In this document: positions 21,143 through 33,329 of the stretch, in pieces | Layout: each line of letters begins with the position of its first letter | How positions within the stretch are numbered: position 1 is the first letter of the stretch | Source: Spizellomyces punctatus DAOM BR117 | Taxonomy: Eukaryota; Chytridiomycota; Chytridiomycetes; Spizellomycetales; Spizellomycetaceae | Assembly: GCF_000182565.1 (NCBI RefSeq) | Contig: NW_015971540.1 | Coordinates: 1,364,476-1,428,475, forward strand | Direction of reading: 5' to 3' | Length of the DNA: 64,000 bases | Translations under genes and position numbers: made by a program | The notes under the pieces: model-generated | What the model saw: only the letters and a program-made list of their open reading frames with translations | The model's database searches: none | Told to the model about the DNA's origin: nothing

Positions 21143-24100
21143 ATGCGAGCAGCGTGTGGGGTCTGGGTAGCATGGTTTTCGGTGTTATTGTTTGTATTGT
21201 TGGGGGACCATGCAAGTGTGAAAGGGATGACTGTGGAACGACGATTGGAACTAAGGTTGTTTTCGGAATTAGCTGCCATTGTTGCTGATTCAGTTATCTC
21301 AACGTGATATTCATTCATGTGCTTTGAATGCAGGAATAAAGTTAAAGAAATGTTTGACCATGGCTATCAGAATTACTTGAGGCATGCCTATCCGCTGGAC
21401 GAACTGAACCCTCTGGCCTGTAATGGTCGTACCAAGGATGACAATCCAGGAAATTGGTATGTGAATGTAGATTATATCAGACTCTCCTTTGGCTATAGAG
21501 ATATCTTACCGTGTATCTTTCATGCAGGAATGTGAACGATGTCTTGGGTAATTTTTCATTAACGCTCGTCGATTCCCTAGATGCCCATGCGGTAGGTTCG
21601 TGTTGAGAATGAGACATTTTTTTCTTTCGCTCATACATTGACCCTAGATAATGCGTGACCAACCCGAGTTTGAAAAGGCCGTGCGTCTTGTCATCGATCA
21701 TGTGCACTTTGAACAGGATTCCCGCGTCCAGGTTTTCGAAGTGACCATTCGCGTTCTCGGAGCGTTGCTTTCTGCGCATATCTTGGCGACGGAAGAGAAG
21801 TGGGGATCGCGTATTGCATGGTACAATGGGGAACTGTTGTTATTGGCCCAGGAGCTCGCCGATAGGTTGATGCCCGCGTTCAACACTCCAACAGGGATGC
21901 CATGGCCGCGGGTAGATGCTTGCATTTATCGAGTCTGTTTATGAGAAAAGCGCTGACGGTGGATGCTGTTTTAGGTTAATTTGAAATACGGTGTTTTATC
22001 TCATGAGACGGAAGTTACCTGTTCGGCAGGTGCTGGGACGTTAATTTTGGAGTTTGGAGTGCTCACCCGTCTGACAGGAAATGCTACTTATGAGGTATGT
22101 CCAGTACACTCTGTGTAGTAGTGAAACATTACCAATATGAGAAATTGGTCTAATTGCTTTGTGTAGGATGCTGCCAAAAAAGTATGTCTGTAATCGCGCG
22201 TCCTCTCCCATGTGGAATTCTGTATTTTTACCATCTGGATAGGCACTACTACGTGTGTGGGCACAACGATCTCCACTTGACCTCGTTGGCAATAGTCTGA
22301 GCGTTAAAGATGCCAAGGTGGTAGAAGCGTGAGACATGCCATATCACAGCAAGTATTGACTACTTGGACTGTTTCAGTGGTACAACACAGTGGCGGGAAT
22401 CGGTGCGGGCATCGATTCTTTCTATGAGGTTGATATATCTTGAAAAAACGACGCGTACATATTGAGCTAACACGCTGCATTTTACATAGTACCTCCTCAA
22501 AGCATACATTCTTTTTGGCGAATACGTCTATTTAGACATTTTCGATGCCGCTTACCGAGGCTTAATGAACGCTGTTAAAGACGAACGCGGATTAATTTAT
22601 CGGAACGTGGACATGTTCAGCGGAGCTTTGGCTGCGACTTGGGTTGACTCCTTGGCAGCCTTTTTTCCCGGTTTGCAGGTGAGAATGTGTCGCGAGTCTG
22701 CAAATATTGAAGAGGCTAGTCAACGCGGTTTGTTCTAGGTGTTGGCAGGAGACATTGAGAACGCTATAAAGTTACATCAAGTTTACTACACAATTTGGAG
22801 ACGGTACCGATCGCTACCGGAACGGTTTGATTTTCAAACCCGCGCTCCAGCGATCGCAATATATCCCTTGCGGCCTGAGTTGATTGAGTCAACTTACATG
22901 CTGTATCAGGTCAGTTATTGGATGGCTTCATAATGCTCTTGGCAGCAACTGATGCCACTTGCGCTGTTAGGCTACTAAGGATCCGTATTATTTGGAAGTT
23001 GGTGAACAGATAGTGATGGACTTGGAGGAATCAACCCGTGTCCAATGTGGATTTGCGGCTTTGGCCGATGTTGTGAAAGGGGAGCTTGATGATCGAATGG
23101 AGAGTTTCTTTTTGAGCGAGACATTGAAGTATCTTTATTTGTTGTTCGACGAAGGTGGGATCGGGCTTTGTGCGGGAAGTCTGCCAATGGACGAGGACTA
23201 ACCATGCATGTGGATTTTCGTAGATAATTTCGTTCATGTGAACGATGGCAACCACGTCTTTACGACTGGTATGTACCTGTGGAAATATTGCATTGTGGTC
23301 CTTGTTGCGTGTCGCATTTGTAACTCCTGTTCCACAATCAGAGGGACATTTCTTGTCTCTTTCTTACGATCTGCTAAAGCACGAGTCAGATACGCGGAGA
23401 CCAGACAACTCCACAAGACCCCCGAGACCATCTTCACAGCCCATGTGCGACCGCTATATGCCAATCCATAATTCAAATGCGACATCCTACTACCTCCCGG
23501 TGGAACATTCCCCGCCTCTTCCTCAGGACGAAATCATATTCATCAAGCACCTGATAGGAGGCACACAGGTCGGCGAAGACGGGCCAACGGATGCAGATGA
23601 ATACATAAAGAAACTGGTCAACTCACCAGACAATCCGCCGCCTTTGCAGATGCGGCCTTTCGAATTCAAGTACGGTCTCCGAGCAGTTTTGGACGCTTTT
23701 CTTGGGGTGGTGCTTCTTGGCGCCGTGATGTACTCTGGTCATCGGTAACATCCCCTCGTTTCCTTCTCTTTTGTGGTGCTTGTTAATCCAGGGTCGAACC
23801 TCATGATGGATCGGTCTATCAAAGTGCGAGGATCGTAAAGGTACCAGTTTACAGGTCGCGTGGTGCGTAACGTAGGCTGACATTTTAATGGACAACCTTC
23901 AGTCTGCCGACGGTTTTATTGCCGATCATTTTGCGGGCGTACAATTTCAAGTCGAGCGAGACCCAACTGGGGCAGGTTACAGAGTAACGAAGATGAACGG
24001 AAAGGACGTTCAACCTACGGATATCATCAAAGTCCCTCAAAAGGGTATCTCCTTTCTTACCAGCCCCGCGAAGGGCGACCCACTGCAGCCATCTCGATCA

Positions 24101-24844
24101 CCTGACAATGGTCTATCACATCAAGGTGCCCGACTCGAGGCGTATCTCCATGATGACAATGGGGAGATTCTGCAGCGTGATTTTATGTTGGCCATTGCGC
24201 AGTTTGGACCTCAAATGTTACCAAGCGAAGTTATAAATACTTCTCTTGTTGTTTTGGATGATGAGAGAGATGTCGAGTATGGGTGCCATCCATTTTCGCC
24301 TGAGGATCACCGTCTTATCCAAGGTCGACTACTGTTTGTTCGACGCGGGGGATGTCTCTTTGCGGAGAAGGCCATCTGGGCAGAACTAGCAGGAGCAATT
24401 GGCGTGGTGGTCATGAATCATGTAGAACCCTTCATATTCCCCATGGCAAGTGGTGCCGAGCAAGGTCTCGATGGACCTGGTCTATCGAATGGGGTGGACA
24501 CTATTAGCATACCAGCATATATGGTGAGTGGGAGAGATGGGGCTTTGTTGGTTCGTGAAGCTTCGAAGCACGGGCCAGTCAAGGTCCAATTACGGGCGCT
24601 GGATGGGATAGAAGCTCTCGGCGCGGTAGATTTGCAGATACAGTTTGCTGGACGACCGGTTTTAAATGTCATGGTTGTCCAAGAGGTTAGAGAGGGACAT
24701 ACGAGCAGAGAGATGAAGGGCCCGCCATGGCGCAGGTGGGGGACTAGAGGAAGTGGGCTCTTGGATCCCGGAAGTGGATTTGGGTGTTTGATGGGATGTG
24801 GCATAGCTGCTACGCAAACTTGTTGCAGTGACGTGCGCTTGTAG
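21143..24844 (+). CDS. EDEM-like GH47 alpha-mannosidase with PA domain (ER quality control)
   Basis: An N-terminal signal peptide ([15 protein letters not shown]) starts at ATG 21143. Exon 2 then gives [20 protein letters not shown] and [13 protein letters not shown], the EDEM N-terminal pattern. GH47 motifs follow: [62 protein letters not shown] and [13 protein letters not shown]. The final exon holds [18 protein letters not shown] and then a protease-associated domain ([29 protein letters not shown]). This is the layout of fungal Mnl/Htm1 and animal EDEM3, which trim mannose from misfolded glycoproteins for ER-associated degradation. More than ten introns are visible, with a 15-nt exon at 22167-22181. 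The join across about 23.70-23.92 kb is uncertain. The C-terminus has no ER-retention tetrapeptide. Confidence 0.85.
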
Positions 24845-24985
24845 GAGCGATAAAATCATAGATACACGATTCAAAGTCTGACAATTCTGATTCTATATAT
24901 CTTGGCGTAGTTGGAAGTTCTATCTGATTGAGCAGACAAATAATTACACTACCTCTACTATACCATCGACTATCTAAACCATATA

Positions 24986-26058
24986 TTAGTCTTCAAACTG
25001 AACCAACGAATACGTTGGAGCGTCTAGCTTTTCTGATCCCTTCAGAGCACTGAGTTCAACGAGGAAGATATACTTTACGGTCTTGCCCCCATGCTTGGCG
25101 ATAAGCTCACCAGCTGCCTTGGCGCTTCCACCAGTGGCTATGACAGAGAAGACGAAACATTAGTAAGTTGAGCACGGGCGTATCGGGCAGGGTATCAATA
25201 TTGGTTATTACCGATTAGATCATCGAGGACGATCACGTTTTGGCCGGTCTTGATGGCGTTGGCTTGCATTTCGAAGTAGTCCTATGTTGAGTTAAATTTC
25301 AGGCTTACTGGTTTCCTTTAGATATCACACTGAACAAGAACTAACCGTTCCGTATTCTTTTTCGTAAGCTACTTTAATGGTCTCGCCGGGAAGCTTACCA
25401 GCCTTTCTGACAGGAACGAAAGCGGCACCAAGGCGGTTGGCAATCCATGGACCTGGTGGCAGGGAATGAATGACCTCAGTCGGCTGCAGGCTATACGTGA
25501 TCAAGTTTGCATAGATGCTTACCTAGTAGGAATCCGCGAGCGTCTAGACCTATGAAATGAAAGAGGCATCTGTGTAAGGAAACCTACACATTGACGAAAT
25601 CTGTGGGATGTGTGTTGTGCGTACCAACAATTACGTCAATCTTTGGAAGACCAGTTGATAGAATGTGGTGGACAATATTGGTGACAATGGTCTTGAGTTG
25701 AAACATGGCATGAGTTGCATGTCCAGATATCTGCTATGTTTGTTTCAGAGCCGAGAATACAATACATACCTCGACAGCAAGTGGGTCTTGGAAAATAGGG
25801 AAGATATCTGTAGGTATAGAAAAGGATGACGGAGATAGCTTGGTCAGATCATAGTTCTTCACAGTCTGTAGATATCTGACAAGTGACTTTGGACCGAGAC
25901 TTACCTTGGAAGAGGATGCCCTAAAAGTTACCAACAGGACGAGAATTCAGGCGTTAGTAGTGAGTTCTGGGCACAAACAGCAACAGAATTCGACCAACCT
26001 TTTTGGGAAAATCGGGAATGGCTCTCAACAGCGACTTTATCCTTGCAATATCTGACAT
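24986..26058 (-). CDS. APT1: Adenine phosphoribosyltransferase
   Basis: The gene is on the minus strand from ATG 26058 ([20 protein letters not shown]) to TAA 24986-24988, in about seven exons. Exon 1 is 25999-26058, exon 2 is only 16 nt (25905-25920, GILFQ), exon 3 is 25770-25807 ([13 protein letters not shown]). Later exons read [50 protein letters not shown] and [20 protein letters not shown]. The PRPP-binding motif is [17 protein letters not shown], followed by a C-terminus ending [10 protein letters not shown]. It salvages adenine to AMP using PRPP in the cytosol. All APRT blocks are in order and the length is normal, so the assignment is firm; only the exact start of exon 4 is open. Confidence 0.93.
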
Positions 26059-26286
26059 GACTTTTATTGGATGAGAGTGGAAATGGCAAGGAAAAACACC
26101 GAGATCTCCTGCAGGAAAACACCCTGAGCGGAATCCATCCGATCGGCCAGATGCGCCACATTTAAATGTCCACGTGCACTCGCGCAACGGAAGATGAACT
26201 TCACAGCCGCTCCGCTGTGCTCTTTGAACGAAACCCCTGCGATTTCAACCTTCTTGTCGGCCTTGCTTGTCGCCAGCTACCCAGCC

Positions 26287-26967
26287 ATGATACTACGAGC
26301 GGCATCTCGCCTTTTGCCTGTCCTTTTGATTCTACTGGGTCTGCTACAGGTTCGCTGGACACTGCGGTTTAGAGCGTTTGCAAGGTTATTGACGCGAACT
26401 CCTCACACAGCCGGTGCAATCAGCAAATACAACGCAGTTCTGCAAGTGCTCCTGTCCTCCCAACTCTACAATTCTTATCGTCTCCGCCTGTTCATACTGT
26501 ACTAGAGACTTTTGTGTCGAGCAGAAAGCGTGCTACCGCCCGGTAAAAGAGACTCAGCCGTCCACTGCAACTCTTAGTGCTTCTGTTGTATTGGAGCCGA
26601 CAGAGATCCCTTCAGTAAATGAAGAGGATTGGGGGGTGTTGTGTTATCGTGAGTAGCTTTGTACATGCTATAATTGGCGGTGGCGATGTTCAAGACAGTA
26701 TTGAATTTCTCATGTTTCTGCTTAGAACTTGGAAGTTACAAGGACGAATTTATCATATACTCTTTCATCATTATTGTGTGCAGCCTGTTGGTTGCGTCTG
26801 GGACAAAGCTATGTATGGAGAGATTTGCCAAGGTATGTAGGCCTTCCTGGTTATGCGTTGCCATAACCGGTATTCATTGGCGCGTGTCGTTTGTAATTTA
26901 CAACGACTCTTCTTTGACATAGGACCGATGGTCACCTCGAGCGTTATACAGTACTTTGGGGCGATAA
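26287..26967 (+). CDS. Conserved fungal Cys-rich secretory-pathway membrane protein
   Basis: Four exons (26287-26349, 26411-26648, 26726-26832, 26923-26967) stay in frame and give about 150 residues. There is a signal peptide (AASRLLPVLLILLGLLQ). The luminal part has a dense Cys cluster with N-glycosylation sites: ANTTQFCKCSCPPNSTILIV, then SACSYCTRDFCVEQKACYR. A linker leads to CYQLGSYKDEFIIYSFIIIV and one transmembrane helix, with a short basic tail ending RALYSTLGR. The order (FCxCxCxxNSTI, CxxCxxxFCxxQ, C-x-G/R-SxKD, TM) matches a small uncharacterised membrane protein widely conserved in fungi that I know by pattern, not by name. An alternative start at 26194 in the same frame is less likely because it puts 31 residues before the signal peptide. 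Confidence 0.65.
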
Positions 26968-27132
26968 ATGGAGCCCAAAGGGGTAGGGTAGCTCTTGAGC
27001 AGAATGTGAATTTTGCTGGGATGTAATTACAATTTTGGAATTTACGATGATGGAAGAGAGCTTAGGAAGGAAAATTCAATTTGCACGTCCCCCTCCGGCC
27101 CGTATTTCCGTTCCTTTTTCAAGACTCCTTTC

Positions 27133-29614
27133 TCAACGGTTGCCAGCCATACTCTGCGGCACTATTCTCTGCGTGTACCGCATTACCTCAGGCGGAATAT
27201 AAGTTTGTCTCGTCACAGTCGTAAGCGCCCGCGCTTCAGACCCGATACCCAACAGAGACACAGGAGTGTCAAGGTCTGGTTGCATATATGCTTTTGCTGT
27301 CGAGGCAGGGTGAACTATGGGCTGCGGTGGCTCTGGTGCGTACGGGAAAGCACCAATGGTAGAATGGGTGGTTGTTTCGTAGCTGGAATGAAGACTCGTT
27401 AAGCCAGTGCATTTGTCAGTCATCACCTACGCATCCTAAATAAAATCTTACTTACTCGGTCACAAGGCTCTCGCCTGTTTTGTCTCCTACATCGAGCGTT
27501 GCCAATGTGTCCGAGCCGACCTTCACCCCAGCGGCTCTGATATGTTTTGTGTCCCCAGCTGCCATGGGATTTTTGAAAGCCTCCCTCTGACAAGTGCCAC
27601 CTGTTACCCCACCTTCTTTCTCCTCATCACCCAACAAGAAATGCTCCCGGCGAAGATAGCTCCTGCTGTCTGATGACTGCTTTTGGGAGGCCCTATAGGC
27701 GAGTGGATCCTGTACACCTTTGTAGCATGTCTGCGAGATTGATTGCGGTGTGGGTTCAGCTGGATCATGCTGCAGAAGGTTGTGGCCCGTTGCTGTAGGG
27801 ACGGCATGCAACACGGGTCGGGTGACTGCAGTAGTGGGTGCACTATAGGATGTAGACGTGATCGTGCGGTACCGGCCGTCCGTATCAGCGCCAAAGCATA
27901 TGCTACTGGTACCGTCGCTGCGCTGCATATCGGGAATGCCATTTGGTAAGCGTGCGAACTCTGCGGTGTCTCAATCCTACCACACTGCGTACCTTCCGAT
28001 CTTGATGCTCCCTATCACTGTGTCTCTTGACAACCTCAAAGCTCTTAAACTCCTCTTGAGATGTAGTCCGTCCGGTCCGTCTATCGTCGTCGTATTCCTC
28101 TAGCACATGGCTAGGGACGAACTTGCCACGTGGAGTAATGGGAGTCACATCCTGAGAGGAGCGATTCTGAGGTGGAAAAGATGCCGTATATTGAGATTGT
28201 CGCGGGAGAGTTGGGTCATTTCCCAGCTGTCGAATGCCAAAGCATCAGCAAAGAAGGCGGTACTTTGCCATTGAAAGGGCAGCTAGTTACTCACGGTGAA
28301 ATGAGTGGAACGCAGATCTTTGATCGTAGCCTTCATATCGGGCCGAAGGGAGTCGAAATCTAAATTAGCGGGAATATTGTCGTGCGCTGAGAAACAAATA
28401 GGATCCATTATGATGGAGATTAGGACCGGAAACACGTCTATCTTTTCGTCCAATAGATTGTTTACCTTCCCGCGCTGAACTCTTCCAGATGGGAGCTTCT
28501 CCATCCGGACAATCCAATACGTTCGACTTATAACCAAGCCTCTCATAATCCGCAGGAGGAATTGGTGGTAAGGCACGCAATGCGTTGCCAGAGGTGGTTT
28601 CGTAACTAACTCTGTCGGTGCCGAGGGAGATGTGCGTGATGCCTTTGTTTTGACGTGCCGAACGGAAACGTGTGCGTAATTGCGGCTTTTGCAGAGTGAT
28701 TCAGTCGGCAGTCGCAACGAATATCTGGTATTCTATCATACAGATAGATACCTTATGATATGTGTCTTTGTAGGTACTCTGATGTTTTTCAACGTCAGCT
28801 TCCTCGTCACGATATATTATTGGATAACGCTGCAAGGTGTCGCAGAGATCAGAACTTCATAGTATTGAATACGTGAAAGAATATAGATGAACCGCACCTG
28901 GTACTTCTTTTGTGTCTCTTTATAACTCTCTGTGGAGACGGCCTTCAAAAAGCAGGGTTTACAGAATTACCGTGAGCAGAGCAGATGTACATTGGCATCC
29001 GTCCGATTCATGCTTTACCGTGGGATCTTGGGCCGGAAAATCCTCTTTGGTTCTGGATTTGAGTATCAATTCACCACCATCTGGTCCTTCCAGAGTGAAG
29101 TGGGAACGTTTGATGTCCTCAGCAACTATTAGGACATCAGATGCAAATTTCAGCTTTAACGAGCTGCCAAGTGTGCAGACACAACCACAACGTTCCGCAT
29201 ACCAGAGGTCGTCTCTTTGGTCATTATCCCCCTGTCCACTCTCTTGGGCGCAAAGTCCCTCTTCATAGTACTCATCCATTGCGGTGGTTGTTCATCCGCA
29301 TAGTTTGCTGTGTGGGTTTTCGCCTCATTGTTGCTCCTCGCTTTCAGCGTTCAAAAGGATGACAGTCAGTAAGATCGCAACCCGCTCCTTTCGACTTGGG
29401 ATCCGGTAAAAAAAGGTACTTTTGGCTTACGCAAAAATCGATTCTCTCGCTTGCTTCCATAGAGTCTTGCATGCATGTATTCTCTGTGTGCCGGTGACAA
29501 GTCCACGTATCGCGGATCGTACTCGGGACGATGCACCACAGTCGGTGGACTTAGAAGGAGGCTCTTCATGGATTGCGCACTCCGGCTATGTAGCGAAGAT
29601 GCAGCTGTGGCCAT
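27133..29614 (-). CDS. SAXO/PPP1R32-like axonemal microtubule protein
   Basis: Several exons run from ATG 29614 (MATAASSLHSRSAQSMKSLL) to a stop at 27133. The product carries spaced copies of an HFxLG-type motif: RSHFTLEGPDGGE, THISLGTDRVSYETTSGN, STHFTLGNDPTLPRQSQYTA (ending SFPP) and REHFLLGDEEKEGG. They are separated by linkers such as DYERLGYKSNV, TTSQEEFKSFEVV and TTVTRQTYIPPEVM. Repeats of this kind, with THFxLGxDP followed by SxYxxxFPP, occur in ciliary proteins of the SAXO/TEX45/PPP1R32 group that lie on or inside axonemal doublets. The N-terminal exons have TANYADEQPPQWMSTMKRDF and KETTSGMRN, also typical of microtubule inner proteins. Placement beside other flagellar genes fits. Boundaries of the exons between 28.7 and 29.3 kb are approximate. 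Confidence 0.6.
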
Positions 29615-30621
29615 GCTCGTCAAAGCGTTCAGTAAACAAAAATGGAATAATCAGTGCCAAAGATGCGTTGGCTTGATTCTTTGGTATGTGTCCCCTTTCT
29701 GCTTGTTTGGCCTGAAAACAGCTTGTTTTTGCTGCTTCATATGTGGGACGTGCGGGGTTTTGGGATAAGGATTTTGATATCGGAGAATTAATGGTTGCAT
29801 CTTATGTGAGGATACAAATAAAGACTACGCTTGGCACATCTGTTTCGTTCGGGACAACCGTGGGTATCGTTGTGACTTACGACGCTTGCAATGGCCATGG
29901 AGACGGAATAAGATAGTAGGGCTAGTATACCCCAGGACCGAGCGAGACAGAGCACATCTTCTAAATAACTTCCACAACGAGATTCATAGCTTTTGACTAT
30001 TTATCTATAGGCCAAATTCATAAATATTTACAAAAATAAAACATAATTCTCCAAGGTCAGAGCAATTGACGTCAAGTACATTAAAAGAAATATTTGCCAA
30101 GAGAGGAAGATGAGTATGTACGGTTGGGAAGAATATTGGACTTACTTCCTCCCGCGTCAGTCTGATGAACAAATACTTCCTCTTCTCGAATATCATCAAA
30201 TTTGGACATTACAAGATATCGTAGGTTCGTCTCCCTCGTCCACCTGGACGGGGTGGCATTGTCAAGCCATATTTACATAATACTCGACTCCGCTGGCTCC
30301 GGTGATCGGTGAGGGTCAAAGGAGCGCTTTGGCAGTGAATGCGCAAAATAAACTTTTAAATTGTCGAAAATAGAAACTTCGCAAGCACTTATTGTTTGCC
30401 GAGACTAACATGGAACCATCACAAAGATAGCCATTGACTGACAAGAATGCTTGCCAAGCCTCTAAACTGCAAGGTAAACCCCAATATGACACGGCCAAGA
30501 GGAATCTGTTTCTGTATGCCTACCTTACACAGATAAAAAGCGGGAAAAAAATAAGTTCAAGCTTGTTTGGTTGCTGTTCTGCAGATTTAGGCGCTGTCAC
30601 CTGCAATTACGCAGAACATTA
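29615..30621. other. Divergent intergenic region, no gene seen
   Basis: It lies between the 5' ends of the SAXO-like gene (-) and the RhoGAP-like gene (+). It is A/T-rich around 30000-30400, with no supported exon, and presumably contains both promoters. Confidence 0.5.
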
Positions 30622-33081
30622 ATGGCTTTACAGCTGTTTCCTACAACCGTGAATTGGAATCCACTTCAATCAAGAACACCAGATTTCTCAGCTCAGGACG
30701 CCAATGGGAATGAGGAAGACAAAAAAGGCCCAGCCAGCAGACTCGGCATCAAAAGTCGACAAAGAACGTCACTTGTTCCCCGCGCATTGGATGTAGCTGC
30801 TGGACAGTTACCCCCTCAGAAATTGGACCTTGCTTTACCAAGAGTGGGTTTACCGTCTCCTGGCGAGTCAGGAACTTATGAATATGAAGAAGTTCCGTCT
30901 TTCTCCTTTGATGCGCCATTTGCTAGGCGAACCGCTGATAAGGATCGTACCTCACGCCGGCGTAGAGGCAGCGATGGTGGTATCGGAATTCGCCCTTCCA
31001 CATCGAGCCTCCAGACAGAAGTGACCAGTGAAGATGTAGCCGAATTACCAGCAATGCCCAGTCGATCATCTCGACGTCGTGGTCACAGCATATCTGCATA
31101 TACCGCTTCATATGATAAACCAGATTGTGGACCTGTCTGCACCACCGTCACATTTCAACGTCGGCGCATGGCTTCCGAGCCACCGCCCAAGACCCAATCT
31201 AAGCAGTTAACTCTTCCAGCAATTGACCCGAACAGAGTACAGCCCGTCAATCGGAAGGACGAAATCAACCCATTCTTGAGTGATAAGACATTGACCGCAA
31301 GGAGCAGAAGGGAATCAATTGTCAATAGAGATTACAGCAAGAATGTGTGGAAGCCGGCTGGCTCTACAACGCGATATACACTCGATTTTGTGCAGAATCG
31401 TGCCAAAGCACGGTCTTTTGCATTGCGTGCACGGCGAGCACTAACTCGACGATTTGTCCGCTCAAAGGTTTCATCAATTGCTGAAGATGAATCTAATCCA
31501 GTTACCACCGAATTAGAGGAGCTTGGTATTTTCTTGATCGAGGAAGAGGATGATTCTACCAGCACACCTGCATCCCGTCGGCACTCCGCGCGTAGGGCGT
31601 TACAGCAGTTTCTCAATGAAGAAGAGGGCGACATTGACGCTGATCTGGAAGCGATAAATCATAAAAAGGCACGCGTCTCACATGTAGAAGAGGAGCCACG
31701 ACCGGAAAGTGCTCAGCAGGCAACTCAAAAGGAGGATCATCTAGGGCTAGCGGGAGAAGAAGCGGTGCCAATTACACAACAGCATACTGAGGAGAAGGAA
31801 ACCCGCAGTGCCGCGTTGTCCAGAGTATCGTCGGCACCTTCTTTGCCGATAATTCCAAGCACTCCCAGTGAATCCTTCCCGCCAACCAGCCCTCTGCTTC
31901 CGGATACATCGGATCATATATTCCCGGTCCGACCTTCCCGTCGTGATCGGGAGTCTTCTCGGTTCCGAGGGGTGGAAGTTACGCCTTTGTTGATGTACGA
32001 CCCGATAATGCGGTTCGTTAGTCCTCATGCAGTGGAAATGAAGGCAGGGTTTCGACCATCTGATGACACAGACGAAGGTATTCTGATATCTGAACAAGAG
32101 AAGGCATGTGTGCAGATACCGCCGACGCGTGATCGAGACTTGGAGTTTCCAATGAGCACTGAGGATGACCGCATGAATGCGAATCGTCAGACCCACGTTA
32201 TGAAAACTATCTTTCTCAATGACTTCCTTGTACTGTATGCGAGTTCAACCCTGGCTCAAGATGCCGATCTGTCACACCTCGTCCGTGATGTTGATGTCCT
32301 TCCGACAGCCCGCCCGACCTCTCCTACCGCGGCGGTAGATGAAGCTGATATACCAATAATGTGCTGGAACTTTTATTCGTATCTTCGAGGTCCTGTGACT
32401 GCAGGGGAATATCAACTGAAATCAGGAGTCTTGCTGCCTGATGACGTGTTGGAGAATATCCTTGGGGTTATGAGTGAGTATGCAAGATACTTTTTGCCTG
32501 GTTTTATTTATTTCTAACCTCTTCGCCTGAAAGGAAATGCGAGGTTGTCGGAAGAGAATCGTGTGGCCGAATTCCGCTCCTCTTTCAAAGAATTGTCGCG
32601 TAAACAATATCTTTTCGTGAAGGCTGTCGTTGGACATTTGAATCGGTAAAGACATACCTTGATCAGCACCAGTGGATATTCTGAGACTGACTTTCCCTTC
32701 TGCTCCAATCTCAGCATAAGCGGAATTAGCCCCTCATACAATATCATCCATGGCCTGGCGTCAGCATTTGGTCCCGTTCTTCTGCCTGTCCCTCTCGTAG
32801 AGTCTCGACCATGTACCCCAGGCCCAGGCACGCATCTAACGGATTCCCGTCCCATACCTGGCTTCCGCAGGAATGATGATGGCACCCCTTTCATATATCC
32901 CGCTCTATTGCCTCCCCCTAAGCTGATCCGGCTGGAGGTGGATGTTATCTCAAGCGCAACGCCCAACAGTATTGCAAGGACTGTGTTCATGGAAAACTGT
33001 GCACCATTAACGGAGCGTTGCGGGGTATTAGCGCTGATGCTGGAGCACTACGATGCTTTATTTAGTGCTTCATTGGCTTGA
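30622..33081 (+). CDS. Large protein with divergent RhoGAP-like C-terminal domain
   Basis: Exons 30622-32473, 32534-32645 and 32715-33081 give 776 residues. The first 500 residues are disordered and Arg/Ser/Pro-rich (RRRRGS, SRRRGHS). The last 200 resemble the second half of RhoGAP: ADIPIMCWNFYSYLRGPVTA, VAEFRSSFKELSRKQYLFVK, AVVGHLNRISGISPSYNIIH, GLASAFGPVLLPVP, and a final helix VLALMLEHYDALFSAS. These match the helix with conserved Asn (SYNIIH for NxM), the FGP loop and the closing nYdxLF helix. The N-terminal RhoGAP part with the catalytic Arg finger (GxxRxSG) is not visible. It may therefore bind a small GTPase without activating hydrolysis, as in OCRL/INPP5B. The domain call is by eye and moderate. 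Confidence 0.5.
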
Positions 33082-33329
33082 AAATTGGGAAGGTAGCAAG
33101 GACATTTAACCCCATTGGGGTACTTCTGCAACCGAAAAACACCTACTGCACGTTTGTCTTTGTACAGATAGATAGCTAATAGAAGTCACGAACAGCGAAT
33201 TCAAAGCAAGGTACTCGCACTTATTGGTCATAGAATCTAAATAGATAGTATCTGAGACCAGAATTGCGCGCTGCGAGCATGTGCAGTAACTCCTCCATAA
33301 TCGCGTATGAAGTACCGACAACTATAGTG

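Noticed and set aside
21013-21318. Minus-strand 101-codon frame beside the histidine phosphatase gene
   Set aside because: It overlaps the signal-peptide exon of the EDEM-like gene, which is well supported on the plus strand.
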